Part shown: positions 41,967 through 52,884 of the stretch, in pieces
Layout: each line of letters begins with the position of its first letter
How positions within the stretch are numbered: the stretch's first letter is position 1
Source: Amycolatopsis sp. cg9
Lineage (GTDB): Bacteria; Actinomycetota; Actinomycetes; Mycobacteriales; Pseudonocardiaceae
Direction of reading: 5' to 3'
NCBI RefSeq assembly: GCF_041346945.1
Contig: NZ_CP166850.1
Coordinates: forward strand, 9,718,501-9,782,500
Length of the DNA stretch: 64,000 bases
Notes under the pieces: model-generated
What the model was told of the DNA's origin: nothing
What the model saw: only the letters and a program-made list of their open reading frames with translations
The model's database searches: none
Translations under genes and position numbers: made by a program

Positions 41967-43477
41967 CAATGACCTCTCCGGTTCGCGGTACTCCGGGTAC
42001 CACGGCTCGCTGTTGTCCGCGCGGCCCCGCCGCGAGCGGTGCTCGTGCGGGTCGTGCTCGTCCGTGCCGCGCTGCGGCGCACCGGCTCGCGGACCGACCT
42101 GCGCCGTTCCTGCGCCGGGGCGGCCCGCGCCGCACGGGGCGCGGGCCTGGCCGCCTTCGCCCCGGAGCGCGCCGCACCCTTGCGGGTGGCGGGCGGGCGG
42201 TACGGATCGGGCGCGGGCAGCCGCAGCAGGCGTCCGAATTTACCCGGCCCCTGTGTGCGCAGCGCGGCCACCGCCTCCGGTTCGTGCCGGGCGGCGTTCG
42301 CGAGCACCCCCATGATGAGCATGGTGATCACCAGCGACGTCCCGCCGTAGGAGATCAGCGGCAGCGTGACGCCGGTGACCGGCAGCAGGCCGACTACGTA
42401 ACCGATGTTGATGCCGGCCTGCGCGACCAGGAACACCGTCAGCGTGCCGGCGACGATCCGGATCCACGGGTCGATGTTGCGGGTGGCGATCCGCAGGCCC
42501 ACGATCGCGACCCCGGCGAACAGGCTCAGCACCACGGTGCAGCCGATGAAGCCGAGCTCCTCGCCGATCAGCGCGAAGATGAAGTCGTTCTGGACGTTCG
42601 GCAGGTAGCTCCAGCTGGCCGCGCCCTGGCCGAGGCCCTTGCCGAACAGCCCGCCGTCGGCCAGCGCCAGCTTGGCCTGGTTGGCCTGGAAGCCCTCGGC
42701 GCTGGTGTCGGCGTCCGGCGAAAGGAACGACATGACGCGGGCGAGCCGGTAGGGCGCGATCAGGGCGAGCACGAGCACGCCGGCCAGGCCGCCCGCGAGG
42801 ATCACGCCGAACAGCCGTTTCGGCGCGCCGGCGAACCACAGCAGCGCCAGCAGGACGACGGCGAGGGTGACCGTGCCGCCGAGGTCGGGCTGCAGCATGA
42901 CCAGGGCGAACATCAGCAGCGCGATGGGCACGACCGGCACCAGCAGGTGCCGCCACTGGTGGATCACGTTGTACTTGATCACCAGGATGTGCGCGCCCCA
43001 GAACGCCAGCGCGACCTTCGCGGCCTCGACCGGCTGGAAGGTGAAGTCGCCGATCCGGAACCAGCCCTGCGAGCCGTTCACCGTCGACCCCAGCGGGGTC
43101 AGGACCAGCACCAGCAGCCCCAGGCAGACGACCGTCGCGGTGGCCGACATCGCCCGGATCCGCTCCAGCTTGACCCGCAGGCCCAGCCAGAACACGACCG
43201 AGCCGATGGCCACGAACACCAGGTGCTTGATGAACAGCGAGTACACCCCGCTGCCGGTCTTCGGGTTGTAGGACTCGACCGACGACGCCGAGAGCACCAT
43301 GACGGCGCCGATCACGGTGAGCACGCCGGTGAGGGCGAGCACGAGGTGGAACGACGCCAGCGGGCGCGAGAGCCACGCGGTCAGCGCGGACCGGAAGGCG
43401 ACGAAGCCGCTCTCCTTGCGCTCGCGGCGCGGCCGCTGCGTCTTGGGCTTGGGTGTCTTGGGCTCAGTGACCGTCAC
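41963..43477 (-). CDS. ftsW: Septal peptidoglycan polymerase FtsW
   Basis: A 504-residue SEDS-family glycosyltransferase with ten membrane helices. Family signatures: [53 protein letters not shown] and [17 protein letters not shown]. About 30 basic residues precede the first helix. The last ~90 residues form a strongly basic, low-complexity tail (Arg/Ala/Ser/Thr-rich), longer than in enteric FtsW. Start GTG 43477, with GGGGGAG upstream, overlapping murD by 14 bases. It works with FtsI at the septum. Confidence 0.96.
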   Translation of the reverse strand: MTVTEPKTPKPKTQRPRRERKESGFVAFRSALTAWLSRPLASFHLVLALTGVLTVIGAVMVLSASSVESYNPKTGSGVYSLFIKHLVFVAIGSVVFWLGLRVKLERIRAMSATATVVCLGLLVLVLTPLGSTVNGSQGWFRIGDFTFQPVEAAKVALAFWGAHILVIKYNVIHQWRHLLVPVVPIALLMFALVMLQPDLGGTVTLAVVLLALLWFAGAPKRLFGVILAGGLAGVLVLALIAPYRLARVMSFLSPDADTSAEGFQANQAKLALADGGLFGKGLGQGAASWSYLPNVQNDFIFALIGEELGFIGCTVVLSLFAGVAIVGLRIATRNIDPWIRIVAGTLTVFLVAQAGINIGYVVGLLPVTGVTLPLISYGGTSLVITMLIMGVLANAARHEPEAVAALRTQGPGKFGRLLRLPAPDPYRPPATRKGAARSGAKAARPAPRAARAAPAQERRRSVREPVRRSAARTSTTRTSTARGGAARTTASRGTRSTANRRGHW

Positions 43478-44870
43478 TCGGCTCCCCCGCTGCGTCGTCG
43501 CGGAGGACGTGCACCGCCGCGGCGAACGCGTCGCCGCGCGCGCCGTAGTTCGGGAACATGTCCAACGACGCCGCGGCGGGTGCCAGCAGCACCACGTCAC
43601 CTGGCCGGGCCATCGCGCTGGCCGCACTCACCGCCGCAGTCATGGGTTCATGGTCACCCGGACGGAGGCTGTTCACCGGGACATCCGGCGCGTGTCGCGC
43701 GACCGCGGCGGCGATCACGGGTGAATCGACACCGAGTAGCACAACTCCGCGGAGGCGGCCGGCGATACTGCTCACGAGTTCGTCGACCGAGGCGCCCTTG
43801 AGCTGGCCCCCGGCGATCCACACGATGCTCTGGTGCGCGCGCAGCGACCCGGCGGCCGCGTGCGGGTTGGTCGCCTTCGAGTCGTTGACGTACCGGACGC
43901 CGGCGACCTCGGCCACCTCGACGGCCCGGTGCGGCGCGGGCTGGTACTCGCGCAGGCCCTTCAGCACGGCCTCCGGGGAGACGCCGTGGGCGCGGGCCAG
44001 CGCGGCCGCGGCGAGGGCGTTCGAGACGTTGTGCGGGCCCGCCGGGCGGACGTCGGCGAGGGTGGCCAGCTCCTCCGCGCTGGTCGCCGGGTCGGCGACG
44101 AACGCGCGGTCGACCAGCAGGTCTTCGACGATCCCCAGCTCACCGGCCCGAGGGGTGTCGAGCCGGAAGCCGACGGGGCGGGCGCTCTCCGGGGCGTGCG
44201 CCCCGGCGATCCGGGTGGACCACTCGTCGTCGGCGTTGTGCACGGCGATCTTGGCGCGGGTGTAGACGCGCCCCTTGGCCGCGGCGTACTCGTCCATCGA
44301 GCCGTGCCAGTCGATGTGGTCCTCGGCCAGGTTCAGCACGACGGCCGCGTCCGGGGCCAGCGTCGAGGACCAGTGCAGCTGGAAGCTCGACAGCTCGACG
44401 GCCAGCACGTCGTAGCCCGCGCGGACCGCGTCGAGGGCCGCGTAGCCGATGTTCCCGCAGGCCACGGCGTTGGCGCCGGCCGCTTTGAGGATCGACTCGA
44501 GCATGCCGGCGGTGGTCGTCTTGCCGTTGGTGCCGGTCACCACGAGCCAGGACGGCGGGTGCTCGCGCAGCTGCCCGACCCGCCAGGCCAGCTCGACGTC
44601 GCCGATCACCTCGACCCCCGCCTCGGCGGCGGCGACCAGCAGCGGCGACGTCGGCCGCCAGCCGGGGCTGGTGACGACGAGGACGACGTCGGCGGGCGGC
44701 TCGGTCAGCCCGGGCACCAGCTCGGCGCCCAGGCCGTCCAGCTCGGCCAGGCGCTCGGCGTTGCCGTCGGTGACGGTGACGCGCGCGCCCAGGTCGGTGA
44801 GCACGGGCACGATCGACTTCCCGGTGACCCCCGCACCGGCGACCAGGACGTGACGACCGGCGATGTCCAC
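43464..44870 (-). CDS. murD: UDP-MurNAc-L-Ala--D-Glu ligase
   Basis: A 468-residue Mur ligase. Motifs: LVAGAGVTGKSIVPVL, ATP loop VVTGTNGKTTTAGML, LNLAEDHIDWHGSMDEYAAA and YVNDSKATNPHAAAGSL. The frame is open far upstream through mraY, but GTG 44870, two bases after the mraY stop, gives the family length. Adds D-Glu to UDP-MurNAc-L-Ala. Confidence 0.96.
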   Translation of the reverse strand: MDIAGRHVLVAGAGVTGKSIVPVLTDLGARVTVTDGNAERLAELDGLGAELVPGLTEPPADVVLVVTSPGWRPTSPLLVAAAEAGVEVIGDVELAWRVGQLREHPPSWLVVTGTNGKTTTAGMLESILKAAGANAVACGNIGYAALDAVRAGYDVLAVELSSFQLHWSSTLAPDAAVVLNLAEDHIDWHGSMDEYAAAKGRVYTRAKIAVHNADDEWSTRIAGAHAPESARPVGFRLDTPRAGELGIVEDLLVDRAFVADPATSAEELATLADVRPAGPHNVSNALAAAALARAHGVSPEAVLKGLREYQPAPHRAVEVAEVAGVRYVNDSKATNPHAAAGSLRAHQSIVWIAGGQLKGASVDELVSSIAGRLRGVVLLGVDSPVIAAAVARHAPDVPVNSLRPGDHEPMTAAVSAASAMARPGDVVLLAPAAASLDMFPNYGARGDAFAAAVHVLRDDAAGEPSDGH

Positions 44871-44872
44871 GG

Positions 44873-45955
44873 TCAGCCCCCGAAGCCCAGCTGTTCGCTG
44901 TAGAACAACCCGAGCCCGAACATGCAGCAGATCGCCGAGAGCAGCCAGAACCGGATGATGACCGTGGTTTCCGCCCACCCGGCGAGCTCGAAGTGGTGGT
45001 GGAACGGGGCCATCCGGAACAGCCTTCGCCGGGTCGTCCGGAACACCGCGATCTGCGCGACCACCGAGATCATCTCGACCATGAACAGGCCGCCGATGAC
45101 GATGGCGAGCAGCTCGGTGCGGGTGGTCATGGACAGGCCGGCGACCAGGCCGCCGAGGGCCAGCGAGCCGGTGTCGCCCATGAAGATCTTCGCCGGGGCC
45201 GCGTTCCACCAGAGGAACCCGACGCAGGCACCGGTCGCCGCGGCGGCGACCACCGCCAGGTCCAGCGGGTCGCGGACGTCGTAGCAGGCGGGCGCCGGGC
45301 CGTTCGCGCAGTTGAGGCGCTCCTGCCAGAACGCGATGACGACGTAGGTCGCCAGCACCATCGCCGCCGAGCCACCGGCCAGGCCGTCGAGGCCGTCGGT
45401 GAAGTTCACCGCGTTCGACCAGCCGGAGATCACGACGTAGCAGAAGAGCACGAAGATCACCGCGGGGAAGGTGATCAGCGCGAGGTCGCGGACGTAGGAG
45501 AGGCTCTCCGACGCCGGCGTGATGCCGCGCTCGTCGGCGAAGTTCAGCGCCAGGACCGCGAACGCGACCGTGACCACCAGCTGGCCGACCAGCTTCGCGG
45601 TCTTGTTCAGCCCCAGGTTGCGCTGCTTGCGGATCTTGATGAAGTCGTCGAGGAACCCGACGATGCCCAGGCCCACCGCCAGCAGCAGCACGAGCAGCCC
45701 GGAAGCCGTCGGCGCGCCGCTGCGGGAGTTGAACATCCAGTTGATCAGGTGCGCGGCGAAGTACCCGACGACCATCGCGATGATGATCGCGACACCGCCC
45801 ATGGTCGGGGTACCGCGCTTGGACTTGTGTCCCTGGGGGCCTTCCTCGCGGATCTCCTGGCCGAAGCCCTGCCGGGAGAAGACCCGGATCAGGTAGGGCG
45901 TCAGCATGATGGAGACCAGCAGGCCCGCCGCGGCCGCGATCAGGATGCTGATCAC
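44873..45955 (-). CDS. mraY: Phospho-MurNAc-pentapeptide transferase (lipid I synthase)
   Basis: A 360-residue integral membrane enzyme with ten helices that links phospho-MurNAc-pentapeptide to undecaprenyl phosphate. Signatures: [16 protein letters not shown] near the N-terminus, [16 protein letters not shown], the metal-binding [16 protein letters not shown], and the histidine motif [14 protein letters not shown]. Start GTG 45955 overlaps the murF stop as GTGA. Confidence 0.97.
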   Translation of the reverse strand: MISILIAAAAGLLVSIMLTPYLIRVFSRQGFGQEIREEGPQGHKSKRGTPTMGGVAIIIAMVVGYFAAHLINWMFNSRSGAPTASGLLVLLLAVGLGIVGFLDDFIKIRKQRNLGLNKTAKLVGQLVVTVAFAVLALNFADERGITPASESLSYVRDLALITFPAVIFVLFCYVVISGWSNAVNFTDGLDGLAGGSAAMVLATYVVIAFWQERLNCANGPAPACYDVRDPLDLAVVAAAATGACVGFLWWNAAPAKIFMGDTGSLALGGLVAGLSMTTRTELLAIVIGGLFMVEMISVVAQIAVFRTTRRRLFRMAPFHHHFELAGWAETTVIIRFWLLSAICCMFGLGLFYSEQLGFGG

Positions 45956-47454
45956 GAGTCACCACCGTTCGAGCGATTCTCGGAGTTGTCGGTTTCCCGG
46001 GGTTCGAGCAGGGCTTCGGCGACCCGCCAGAGGCCGGCGGCCTTGGAGGCCTTCACCAGCACCACGTCCCCGGGGCGGAGCTGATCATGCAGCAGGGCGA
46101 TCGCGGCCCCGACGTCGGGTACCAGGGTCGATTCCTCGCCCCAGGAACCCTCCTGGAACGCGCCCTGGTGCATGGCCGCCGCCTCGGGGCCGATCACGAC
46201 GAGCTTGGCGATGTTGAGCCGGACGACCAGGCGGCCGATCTCGTCGTGCGCGGTGACCGCGTCCGCGCCGAGCTCGCCCATCACGCCGAGCACGGCCCAG
46301 GACCGCCGGCCGCTCTCCCGCGTCATCGCCGCGAGGGCCTTCAGGCCGGCCCGCATCGACTCGGGGTTGGCGTTGAACGAGTCGTTGAGGATCGTGACGC
46401 CGTCTTCGCGCGTCACGACCTCCATGCGGCGCGCGGACCGCCGTTCGAGGCCCGAGAGCCGCGCGGCGATCTCGTCCGGGGTCGCGCCCAGTTCCAGGGC
46501 GACGGCGGCGGCGGAGAGCGCGTTGCCGACGTGGTGCTCGCCGTGCAGGGGCAGCGTGACGTCGGCCTCGCCGGCCGGGGTGACCAGCCGGAACGACGCG
46601 CGGGCCTGCTCGTCGAGCGTGATGCCGGTGGCCCTGATCTGGGCGGACGGGCTCTCGCCGACGTACACCACCCGGGCCTTCGTGCGGCTCGCCATGGCGC
46701 TGACCAGCGGGTCGTCGGCGTTCAGGACCGCGACGCCGTCCGCGGGCAGGGCCTCGACGAGCTCGCCCTTGGTCTTCGCGATGCCTTCGCGCGAGCCGAA
46801 CTCGCCGACGTGCGCGCTGCCGACGTTGAGCACCACGCCGATCTTCGGCGGCGCGATCTCGGCGAGGTGGGCGATGTGCCCCGGGCCGCGTGCGGACAGC
46901 TCCAGCACCAGGTGCCGGGTCCGCGCGTCGGCCCGCAGGGCGGTCCAGGGGTGCCCGAGCTCGTTGTTGAACGACCCGGGCGGCGCGACCGTCGGGCCGA
47001 GCGGCTCCAGCAGCTGCGCGATGACGTCCTTGGTCGACGTCTTGCCGGAGGAGCCGGTGACGCCGACGACGGTCAGTTCGCCCTCGGCCAGGCGCTGGAC
47101 GACGTACCGGGCGAGCTTGGCGAGCGCGCCCAGCACCGCGGCGCCGGAGCCGTCCTTGTCGCCGGTCAGCGCGACCGACCGCTCGTGGGCCTCGCCCGCG
47201 GCCAGCGGCGGGACGACGATCGCGGGCGCGTCGACCTCGCGGGCGGCCAGCACGGCCACGGCGCCGGCCTCGACGGCCTGCGCGGCGAAGTCGTGGCCGT
47301 CGACCTTCTCCCCCGGCAGGGCGACGAACAGGCCGCCTGGGGTGAGCTGCCGCGTGTCGAACTCCACGCTGCCGGTGACCTGCGCGCCCGGTTCGGCGCG
47401 GTGCAGCCGGCCGCCGACGACGTCGGCGATCTCGGCCAGGCTGAGCACGATCAC
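45952..47454 (-). CDS. murF: UDP-MurNAc-tripeptide--D-Ala-D-Ala ligase
   Basis: A 500-residue Mur ligase adding the terminal dipeptide. In a van-containing strain it must also accept D-Ala-D-Lac. Motifs: [23 protein letters not shown] loop [37 protein letters not shown] and [19 protein letters not shown]. Start GTG 47454 overlaps murE as GTGA; the longer open frame upstream lies within murE. Confidence 0.96.
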   Translation of the reverse strand: MIVLSLAEIADVVGGRLHRAEPGAQVTGSVEFDTRQLTPGGLFVALPGEKVDGHDFAAQAVEAGAVAVLAAREVDAPAIVVPPLAAGEAHERSVALTGDKDGSGAAVLGALAKLARYVVQRLAEGELTVVGVTGSSGKTSTKDVIAQLLEPLGPTVAPPGSFNNELGHPWTALRADARTRHLVLELSARGPGHIAHLAEIAPPKIGVVLNVGSAHVGEFGSREGIAKTKGELVEALPADGVAVLNADDPLVSAMASRTKARVVYVGESPSAQIRATGITLDEQARASFRLVTPAGEADVTLPLHGEHHVGNALSAAAVALELGATPDEIAARLSGLERRSARRMEVVTREDGVTILNDSFNANPESMRAGLKALAAMTRESGRRSWAVLGVMGELGADAVTAHDEIGRLVVRLNIAKLVVIGPEAAAMHQGAFQEGSWGEESTLVPDVGAAIALLHDQLRPGDVVLVKASKAAGLWRVAEALLEPRETDNSENRSNGGDS

Positions 47455-49037
47455 ACATTCACCTCGAGTTTGTTTCTGATGGCCGCGGCCAGCTCGTCGC
47501 GGTCGGAGAACGGGTGCACGACGCCACCGGCCTCCTGGCCGGACTCGTGCCCCTTGCCGGCGAGGAAGACGATGTCGCCCGGCCCGGCGAGCGCGACGGC
47601 GTGGGCGATGGCTTCGCGCCGGTCGCCGATCTCGACGACCTCGCCGCCCTCGGCGGGCCCGACCGCGCGGGCGCCGGCCAGCATCGCCGCGCGGATCGCC
47701 GCGGGGTCCTCGGAACGCGGGTTGTCGTCGGTGACGATCAGGACTTCGCTGCGGCGGGCCGCCGCCTCGCCCATCATCGGGCGCTTGGCGGTGTCCCGGT
47801 CGCCGCCGCAGCCGAGCACGGTGATGATCCGGCCCTCGGTGCGGGCCCGCAGGGCGTCGAGGCCCTGGGCGACCGCGGCCGGCTTGTGGGCGTAGTCGAC
47901 GACGGCGGTGAACTCCTGGCCGACGTAGACCCGCTCCATCCGGCCCGGCACCTGCACCTCGGCGAGGCCGGTGACGATGTGCTCCAGGCTCACGCCCGCG
48001 GTGCTCAGGATCGCGGCCGCGAGCACGGCGTTGGCGACGTTGAACTCGCCGGGCAGCGGGATCTTCGCCGCGGCGCTCTGGCCGTCCGGGCCGTGCAGGG
48101 TGAACGTCTGCTCGCCGTGCGGGGTGGCCTCCAGGTCCGTGGCCTTCCAGGCGGCCTCGGTGCCCGGGTCCGTCGTCACGGTGATCGTCTGCGGCGTGAG
48201 CAGGGCCTGGCCCCACGCGCTGTCGACCACGACGACCTCGCTGGTCGAGCGGCCGTCGAACAGCAGCGACTTCGCGGCGAAGTACTCCTGCATGTCCTTG
48301 TGGAAGTCCAGGTGGTCCTGGGAGAGGTTGGTGAACGCGCCGACCGCGAACCGGGTGCCGTTGGCGCGGCCCAGCGCGAGCGCGTGGCTGGAGACCTCCA
48401 TCGGCACGTGCGTGACCCCGCGCTCCAGCATCACCGCGAGCAGCGCCTGCAGGTCCGGCGCCTCGGGCGTGGTGAAGCCGCTGACCAGGCGTTCGCCGGC
48501 GATCCGCGTCTCGACCGTGCCGATCAGGCCGGTGGTGAGGCCGGCGGCCTGCAGCCCGGCGTCGACCAGGTAGGACGTCGTGGTCTTGCCGGACGTACCG
48601 GTGACGCCGAGGACGGCCAGCCGCAGCGACGGCTCGCCGTAGATCCAGGCGGCGATCTCGCCGAGGGCGGCGCGCGGGTCGGCGTGGACCAGGATCGGGA
48701 CACCGGCGTCGCGCAGGGCGGGCCGCTCGGCGCCCGCGGCGTCGGTGAGCACCGCGACGGCGCCGGCGGCGACCGCCTGGTCGCTGAAGTCGGCACCGTG
48801 GGCGCGGGCCCCCGGGAGCGCGGCGAAGAGGTCGCCGGGCAGCACGTGCTGGGCCCGCAGCGTGGTGCCGGTGACGGTGAGGTCGGCGGCGTCGGGGCTG
48901 TCGGCGATGAGGCGGGCGTCCGCCCTGGCGAGGAGGGTCGCCAGCGGGACCGGGTCGATGCGCGCCGGGCGGGGCGGCGCGGGGACCGCTTTCACCGGGC
49001 TTTCCGGCACCTGGGAACTGGACGAGGACACGGACAC
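47451..49037 (-). CDS. murE: UDP-MurNAc-L-Ala-D-Glu--meso-DAP ligase
   Basis: A 528-residue Mur ligase. ATP loop VLGVTGTSGKTTTSYL, carbamylated-Lys region EYFAAKSLLFDG, and VTDDNPRSEDP, the DNPR motif that selects meso-diaminopimelate. About 30 Ser/Pro-rich residues lie before the fold. Two GTG codons (49037, 49031) can start it, neither with a Shine-Dalgarno sequence, so it may be leaderless. A terminator just upstream separates it from ftsI, so it should have its own promoter. Confidence 0.95.
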   Translation of the reverse strand: MSVSSSSSQVPESPVKAVPAPPRPARIDPVPLATLLARADARLIADSPDAADLTVTGTTLRAQHVLPGDLFAALPGARAHGADFSDQAVAAGAVAVLTDAAGAERPALRDAGVPILVHADPRAALGEIAAWIYGEPSLRLAVLGVTGTSGKTTTSYLVDAGLQAAGLTTGLIGTVETRIAGERLVSGFTTPEAPDLQALLAVMLERGVTHVPMEVSSHALALGRANGTRFAVGAFTNLSQDHLDFHKDMQEYFAAKSLLFDGRSTSEVVVVDSAWGQALLTPQTITVTTDPGTEAAWKATDLEATPHGEQTFTLHGPDGQSAAAKIPLPGEFNVANAVLAAAILSTAGVSLEHIVTGLAEVQVPGRMERVYVGQEFTAVVDYAHKPAAVAQGLDALRARTEGRIITVLGCGGDRDTAKRPMMGEAAARRSEVLIVTDDNPRSEDPAAIRAAMLAGARAVGPAEGGEVVEIGDRREAIAHAVALAGPGDIVFLAGKGHESGQEAGGVVHPFSDRDELAAAIRNKLEVNV

Positions 49038-49189
49038 GGCCAAGAGGCTACCGGCGGCCGTTCCGGGCCCCCGCACGCGGTACGGCGATTGCGCGCTGCT
49101 GAGGCACATGTGCTAGGCGACGCCACGGACCTTGTTGCCCCGCAAGGACTTCCCCCGCGCTCCGGACCGATGTGGACGATGGGCGCGAA

Positions 49190-49219
49190 AAAGCCCCCTC
49201 ACCCGCGTGAGGGGGCTTT
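49190..49219. terminator. Intrinsic terminator between ftsI and murE
   Basis: A perfect 13-base stem (AAAGCCCCCTCAC with its complement) and CCGC loop, followed on the minus strand by a T5 run. It lies 12 bases beyond the ftsI stop and divides the dcw cluster into two transcription units. Confidence 0.88.
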
Positions 49220-49231
49220 GACGCACAGTGC

Positions 49232-51157
49232 TTACTGGACGATGAGCGGGACCTCGGGCGACGGGCCGTCCGACAGCGGGATCTGGTACCGCTGCGTCAG
49301 GTACGACGCGATGCTGTGGAACAGCGGCGCGGCGGAGTGCCCGACCGGCAGCGTCGTGTCCGGCGCGTCCAGCCGGATGCCCACCACGAACCGCGGGTGG
49401 TCGGCGGGCAGGATGCCGGCGAAGGTGATGTTGTACAGGTGGTCGCTGTAGGCCTTCGTCCGCGGGTCGACCTGCTGGCCGGTGCCCGTCTTGCCGGAGA
49501 TCTGGTAGCCCTCGACCGCCGCCGTCGGCGCGGTGCCCTTCTGCAGGCCCTTGCCGTTCTGGGCGACCGCGCGCATCATGTCGCGCACCGTCTTCGCCGT
49601 CTGCGGGCTGACCACTTGGACGCTCTTCGGCGCCGGCTCGGGCACCGTCGTCCCGTCCGGGTTGACCTTCGCCTTGACGATCCGGGGTTCGACGCGCAGG
49701 CCGTCGTTCGCGATCGCCTGGTACATCCCCGCCATCTGCAGGACGGTCATCGACAGGCCCTGCCCGATCGGCAGGTTGCCGAACGTCGTCGCCGACCACT
49801 GGCTGCGCGCGGGCACCACGCCGGCGCTCTCGCCGGGGAGGCCGACGCCGGTGCGCTGGCCGAGGCCGAACCGCTTGAGCAGCTCCGAGTAGTGCTCCTC
49901 GCCGATCTTCTGGGCGAGCAGCAGCGTGCCGATGTTGGACGACTTGGCGAAGATGCCGGCGGTGGTGAACGTCTGCGTGCCGTGGGTCCAGGCGTCGTGC
50001 ACCGTCTTGTCGGCCACCTGCAGCGCGCCGGGCACCTGGATCGTCGACTCCGGCGTCGCGATGCCTTCGTCGATCGCGCCGGTGGCGGTGACGACCTTGT
50101 TGACCGAACCCGGTTCGAACGGCGTGGTCACCGCGGGGTTGGCCAGGTCTTCGTTGGTCCAGGTCGTCTGGTCGTTGGGGTCGAACGTCTTGTCGTTGGC
50201 CAGCGCGTAGACCTCGCCGGTCTTGGCGTCCAGCACGACCGCCTGCCCGCCCTTGGCGTGCGACTGCTGGACGTAGTCCGACAGCTGGCGCTGTACCTCG
50301 TACTGCAGGTCGGAGTCGACGGTCAGCTCGAGGTCCGAGCCGGGGACCGCGGCCTGCAGGTCGTGCTCGGTGCCCGGGATGACGACGTTGTCGCTGCCGT
50401 TCTTGGTGTTGACCATCATCCGGCCCGGCGTACCCGCCAGGTCGTTGTCGCGCAGCAGCTCCAGCCCGACCAGGCCGTGCAGGTTGTGCTTGGAGACGTC
50501 GGGGTCGTCGGAGCGCCAGTTCGCGGCGCCGACGATGTTCGAGGCCAGGCTGCCGCCCGGGTACTCGCGCAGCGCCCGCTTTTCGACGCCGATCCAGGCG
50601 AAGTGCTTGACGATGTCGGCGGCGATCGACGGCTCGACGTTGTTCACCAGGTAGGTGAAGGACGCCTGCTTGTGGAACAGGTCCAGCAGCTGCTGCTCGC
50701 CGATGACGTTGGGCAGCTTGCCGGCGATGTACTTCGCGGCGGCGGCGGTTTCGTTGTCGAAGGTCTTCTGGGTGCCGGGGTTCTTCGTCGCGAAGTCGTC
50801 CATGCTCTTGCGCAGCGCCTTGAGGTTCACCGAAAGCGTGCGCACCTCGACGCTGAACGCCAGCTTGGCGCCACTGCGGTCCACAATGGACCCGCGCTGG
50901 GCGGGGATGTCGATGGTCTGGGTGCGCTGCCGTTCGGCCGCGGCGGACAGCGCCCCGGCCTCGAACCACTGCACCTGCACCAGTTTCCCGCCCGCGACGA
51001 GGAGCACGGCGACCAGCAGCAGGCGCACGGCGGAGAACCGGGTGCGGTTGCCGCCGTTGCCCCGGCGTGCGGCCGCGCTGCGCGTCCCGGCGGCGTAGGT
51101 CCGCCGCGCGCTCCCCGCGGAGCGCGCGCGGACCTGTCCCCCGCTCGAAGCCCTCAC
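49232..51157 (-). CDS. ftsI: Septal penicillin-binding protein FtsI (class B PBP)
   Basis: A 641-residue class B transpeptidase. After about 50 basic residues there is one membrane helix (AVRLLLVAVLLVAGGKLVQV), the dimerisation domain (RGSIVDRSGAKLAFSVEVRT) and the penicillin-binding domain: SxxK in FEPGSVNKVVTATG, SxN in FAKSSNIGTLLL and KTG in ISGKTGTGQQV. No complete PASTA domain is visible at the C-terminus. Start GTG 51157 overlaps the ftsL stop as GTGA; the longer open frame upstream is not protein-like. Confidence 0.95.
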   Translation of the reverse strand: MRASSGGQVRARSAGSARRTYAAGTRSAAARRGNGGNRTRFSAVRLLLVAVLLVAGGKLVQVQWFEAGALSAAAERQRTQTIDIPAQRGSIVDRSGAKLAFSVEVRTLSVNLKALRKSMDDFATKNPGTQKTFDNETAAAAKYIAGKLPNVIGEQQLLDLFHKQASFTYLVNNVEPSIAADIVKHFAWIGVEKRALREYPGGSLASNIVGAANWRSDDPDVSKHNLHGLVGLELLRDNDLAGTPGRMMVNTKNGSDNVVIPGTEHDLQAAVPGSDLELTVDSDLQYEVQRQLSDYVQQSHAKGGQAVVLDAKTGEVYALANDKTFDPNDQTTWTNEDLANPAVTTPFEPGSVNKVVTATGAIDEGIATPESTIQVPGALQVADKTVHDAWTHGTQTFTTAGIFAKSSNIGTLLLAQKIGEEHYSELLKRFGLGQRTGVGLPGESAGVVPARSQWSATTFGNLPIGQGLSMTVLQMAGMYQAIANDGLRVEPRIVKAKVNPDGTTVPEPAPKSVQVVSPQTAKTVRDMMRAVAQNGKGLQKGTAPTAAVEGYQISGKTGTGQQVDPRTKAYSDHLYNITFAGILPADHPRFVVGIRLDAPDTTLPVGHSAAPLFHSIASYLTQRYQIPLSDGPSPEVPLIVQ

Positions 51158-51888
51158 TGACCGGCCCCCGGCTGCTGCTGCGGCGGCTGCTGCTCCTCGG
51201 CGGGCACGGCGGGCTGGTCGCCCTCGATCGGCGCGCCCTGCTGGGACTGCGTGCCCGCGGCGGGCGCGGCCGGCGGCGCGACCGGCACCGCCGGGGTGTC
51301 CGCCTTCGCCTTCTTGGGCTCGCCGACGAGCGAGGTCTTGCCGTCCGGGCCGACGACGATCCGCGCCGGGTCGCCACCGGGCACCATGCCCTGCTGCTGG
51401 GCCGCGGGGGCCAGCGAAGCGGGCGACTCGGCCTTGGCGACGTCGCGCTGGAGCTGCTCCTTCGTCTCGGCCAGGCTCGCGTTGGCGGTGCGCAGCTGCT
51501 CGAGCCGGTAGGAGTCGGCGATCGCCTGCGTGGACAGCCACAGCGTGGTGGCCACGCCGACGGCCAGCAGCGCCATCATCATCAGCACGAACGAGGCCCG
51601 TGACTTGGGCAGCCGCAGCTTCAGCTTGAGCTTCGGCGCGGGCGTCCCCGGTGCGGCCTTCGGTTCCGGGCGCGGCTCGCGCTCCTTGAGCAGGTCGGCC
51701 CGCTGGGCGCGGCGCGCGTAGGCGCGCTCGGCCGCGGACGTGCGGCCGCGCGAACCGCGCCGGGGCGCGGCCTTGCCCGGCTGGGTGGTCTGCGGGTCCG
51801 GCTCGACGGTGGTCGAGGTGCGGGCGGCGTCGCTGCGTCCCCGCGTCGCCGGCGCGGCCCGGCGGCGGGACTTCGTGGGAGCGGTCAT
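51154..51888 (-). CDS. ftsL: FtsL-like division protein
   Basis: A 244-residue bitopic protein in the position of ftsL. A long basic cytoplasmic region (residues 1-95) precedes one membrane helix ([20 protein letters not shown]) and a short coiled coil ([20 protein letters not shown]). The C-terminal ~90 residues are Pro/Ala/Gln-rich and probably disordered. Start ATG 51888 overlaps rsmH as ATGA. Sequence conservation of FtsL is low; the call rests on position and topology. Confidence 0.82.
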   Translation of the reverse strand: MTAPTKSRRRAAPATRGRSDAARTSTTVEPDPQTTQPGKAAPRRGSRGRTSAAERAYARRAQRADLLKEREPRPEPKAAPGTPAPKLKLKLRLPKSRASFVLMMMALLAVGVATTLWLSTQAIADSYRLEQLRTANASLAETKEQLQRDVAKAESPASLAPAAQQQGMVPGGDPARIVVGPDGKTSLVGEPKKAKADTPAVPVAPPAAPAAGTQSQQGAPIEGDQPAVPAEEQQPPQQQPGAGQ

Positions 51889-52838
51889 CGCGGCTCTCCG
51901 ATCCTCTCTGCGGCCCGCAGCCGCACCGAGGCGGCGCGCGGGTTCCGTTCGATCTCCTCTTCGCCGGCCTTCTCGGCCCCGCGGGTCAGGAGCTTCAGCT
52001 CAGGTCCGTGTCCGGGCAGCTCGACCGGCAGTCCTTCCGGGGTGCGCGACTTCGCGAGCTCGGCCAGTGCTTGCTTGACGAGCCGGTCCTCCAGGGACTG
52101 GTAGGACTCGACGACGATCCGTCCGCCCGTCTTCAGGGCACCCAGCGCGGCCGGCATGGCCCGGCGGAGCACTTCGAGCTCGCCGTTGACCTCGATCCGC
52201 AGCGCCTGGAAGGTGCGCTTGGCCGGGTGCCCGCCGGTGCGGCGGGTGGCGGCCGGGACGGCGTCGTAGAGCAGCTCGACGAGGCGCCCGCTGGTGGTGA
52301 ACGGCTCCTGTTCCCGGGCTTTAACGACGGCCTTGACGATCCGCTGCGCGAAGCGTTCCTCGCCGTAGTCCCGCAGGATCCGGATCAGCTCGCCGGGCGC
52401 GTAGGTGTTCAGCACGTCGGCGGCGGTGAACCCGGTGGTCGGGTCCATCCGCATGTCCAGCGGGGAGTCCTTGGCGTAGGCGAACCCGCGCTCGGCCCGG
52501 TCCAGCTGCATGGAGGAGACGCCGAGGTCGAACAGGATGCCGTCGGCCTTCGCGAGGTTCAGCCCGTCGAGGGCCTCGGGGAGTCCGTCGTAGACGGTGT
52601 GGACGAAGTCGACGCGGTCACCGTGCCGCGCGAGGCGCTCCGCGGACTTCTCGAGCGCGGCCGGATCGCGGTCCAGGGCGACCAGGCGGAGGCGCGGGAA
52701 CGCTTCGAGGAGGGCGTCGGAATGCCCGCCGAGGCCGACGGTCGCGTCCACCAGGACGGCGTCGCGGTCGGCGAAGACGGGGGTGAAGAGCTCGACGATG
52801 CGCGCCAGCAGTACCGGGACGTGCTCGGGTGCCGTCAT
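51885..52838 (-). CDS. rsmH: 16S rRNA (cytosine1402-N4)-methyltransferase
   Basis: A 317-residue SAM-dependent methyltransferase (MraW). Motifs: [19 protein letters not shown] loop [44 protein letters not shown] and [15 protein letters not shown]. Start ATG 52838 has GGGAGGGAAC upstream, so the extra 44 codons of the open frame are not used. It methylates C1402 in the ribosomal P site. The leader upstream contains a long hairpin. Confidence 0.96.
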   Translation of the reverse strand: MTAPEHVPVLLARIVELFTPVFADRDAVLVDATVGLGGHSDALLEAFPRLRLVALDRDPAALEKSAERLARHGDRVDFVHTVYDGLPEALDGLNLAKADGILFDLGVSSMQLDRAERGFAYAKDSPLDMRMDPTTGFTAADVLNTYAPGELIRILRDYGEERFAQRIVKAVVKAREQEPFTTSGRLVELLYDAVPAATRRTGGHPAKRTFQALRIEVNGELEVLRRAMPAALGALKTGGRIVVESYQSLEDRLVKQALAELAKSRTPEGLPVELPGHGPELKLLTRGAEKAGEEEIERNPRAASVRLRAAERIGEPR

Positions 52839-52884
52839 GTGTTCCCTCCCCCTCTCTCGCCTGGGCGGCCCGGGGGAAATATGG

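Noticed and set aside
43558..44265. Ser/Ala-rich 235-codon plus-strand frame inside murD
   Set aside because: Composition-driven shadow frame without domain or ribosome-binding site.
43464..45965. An 833-codon frame suggesting a MurD fused to an N-terminal domain
   Set aside because: The first 360 codons are an out-of-frame reading of mraY; a GTG at 44870 gives normal-length MurD.
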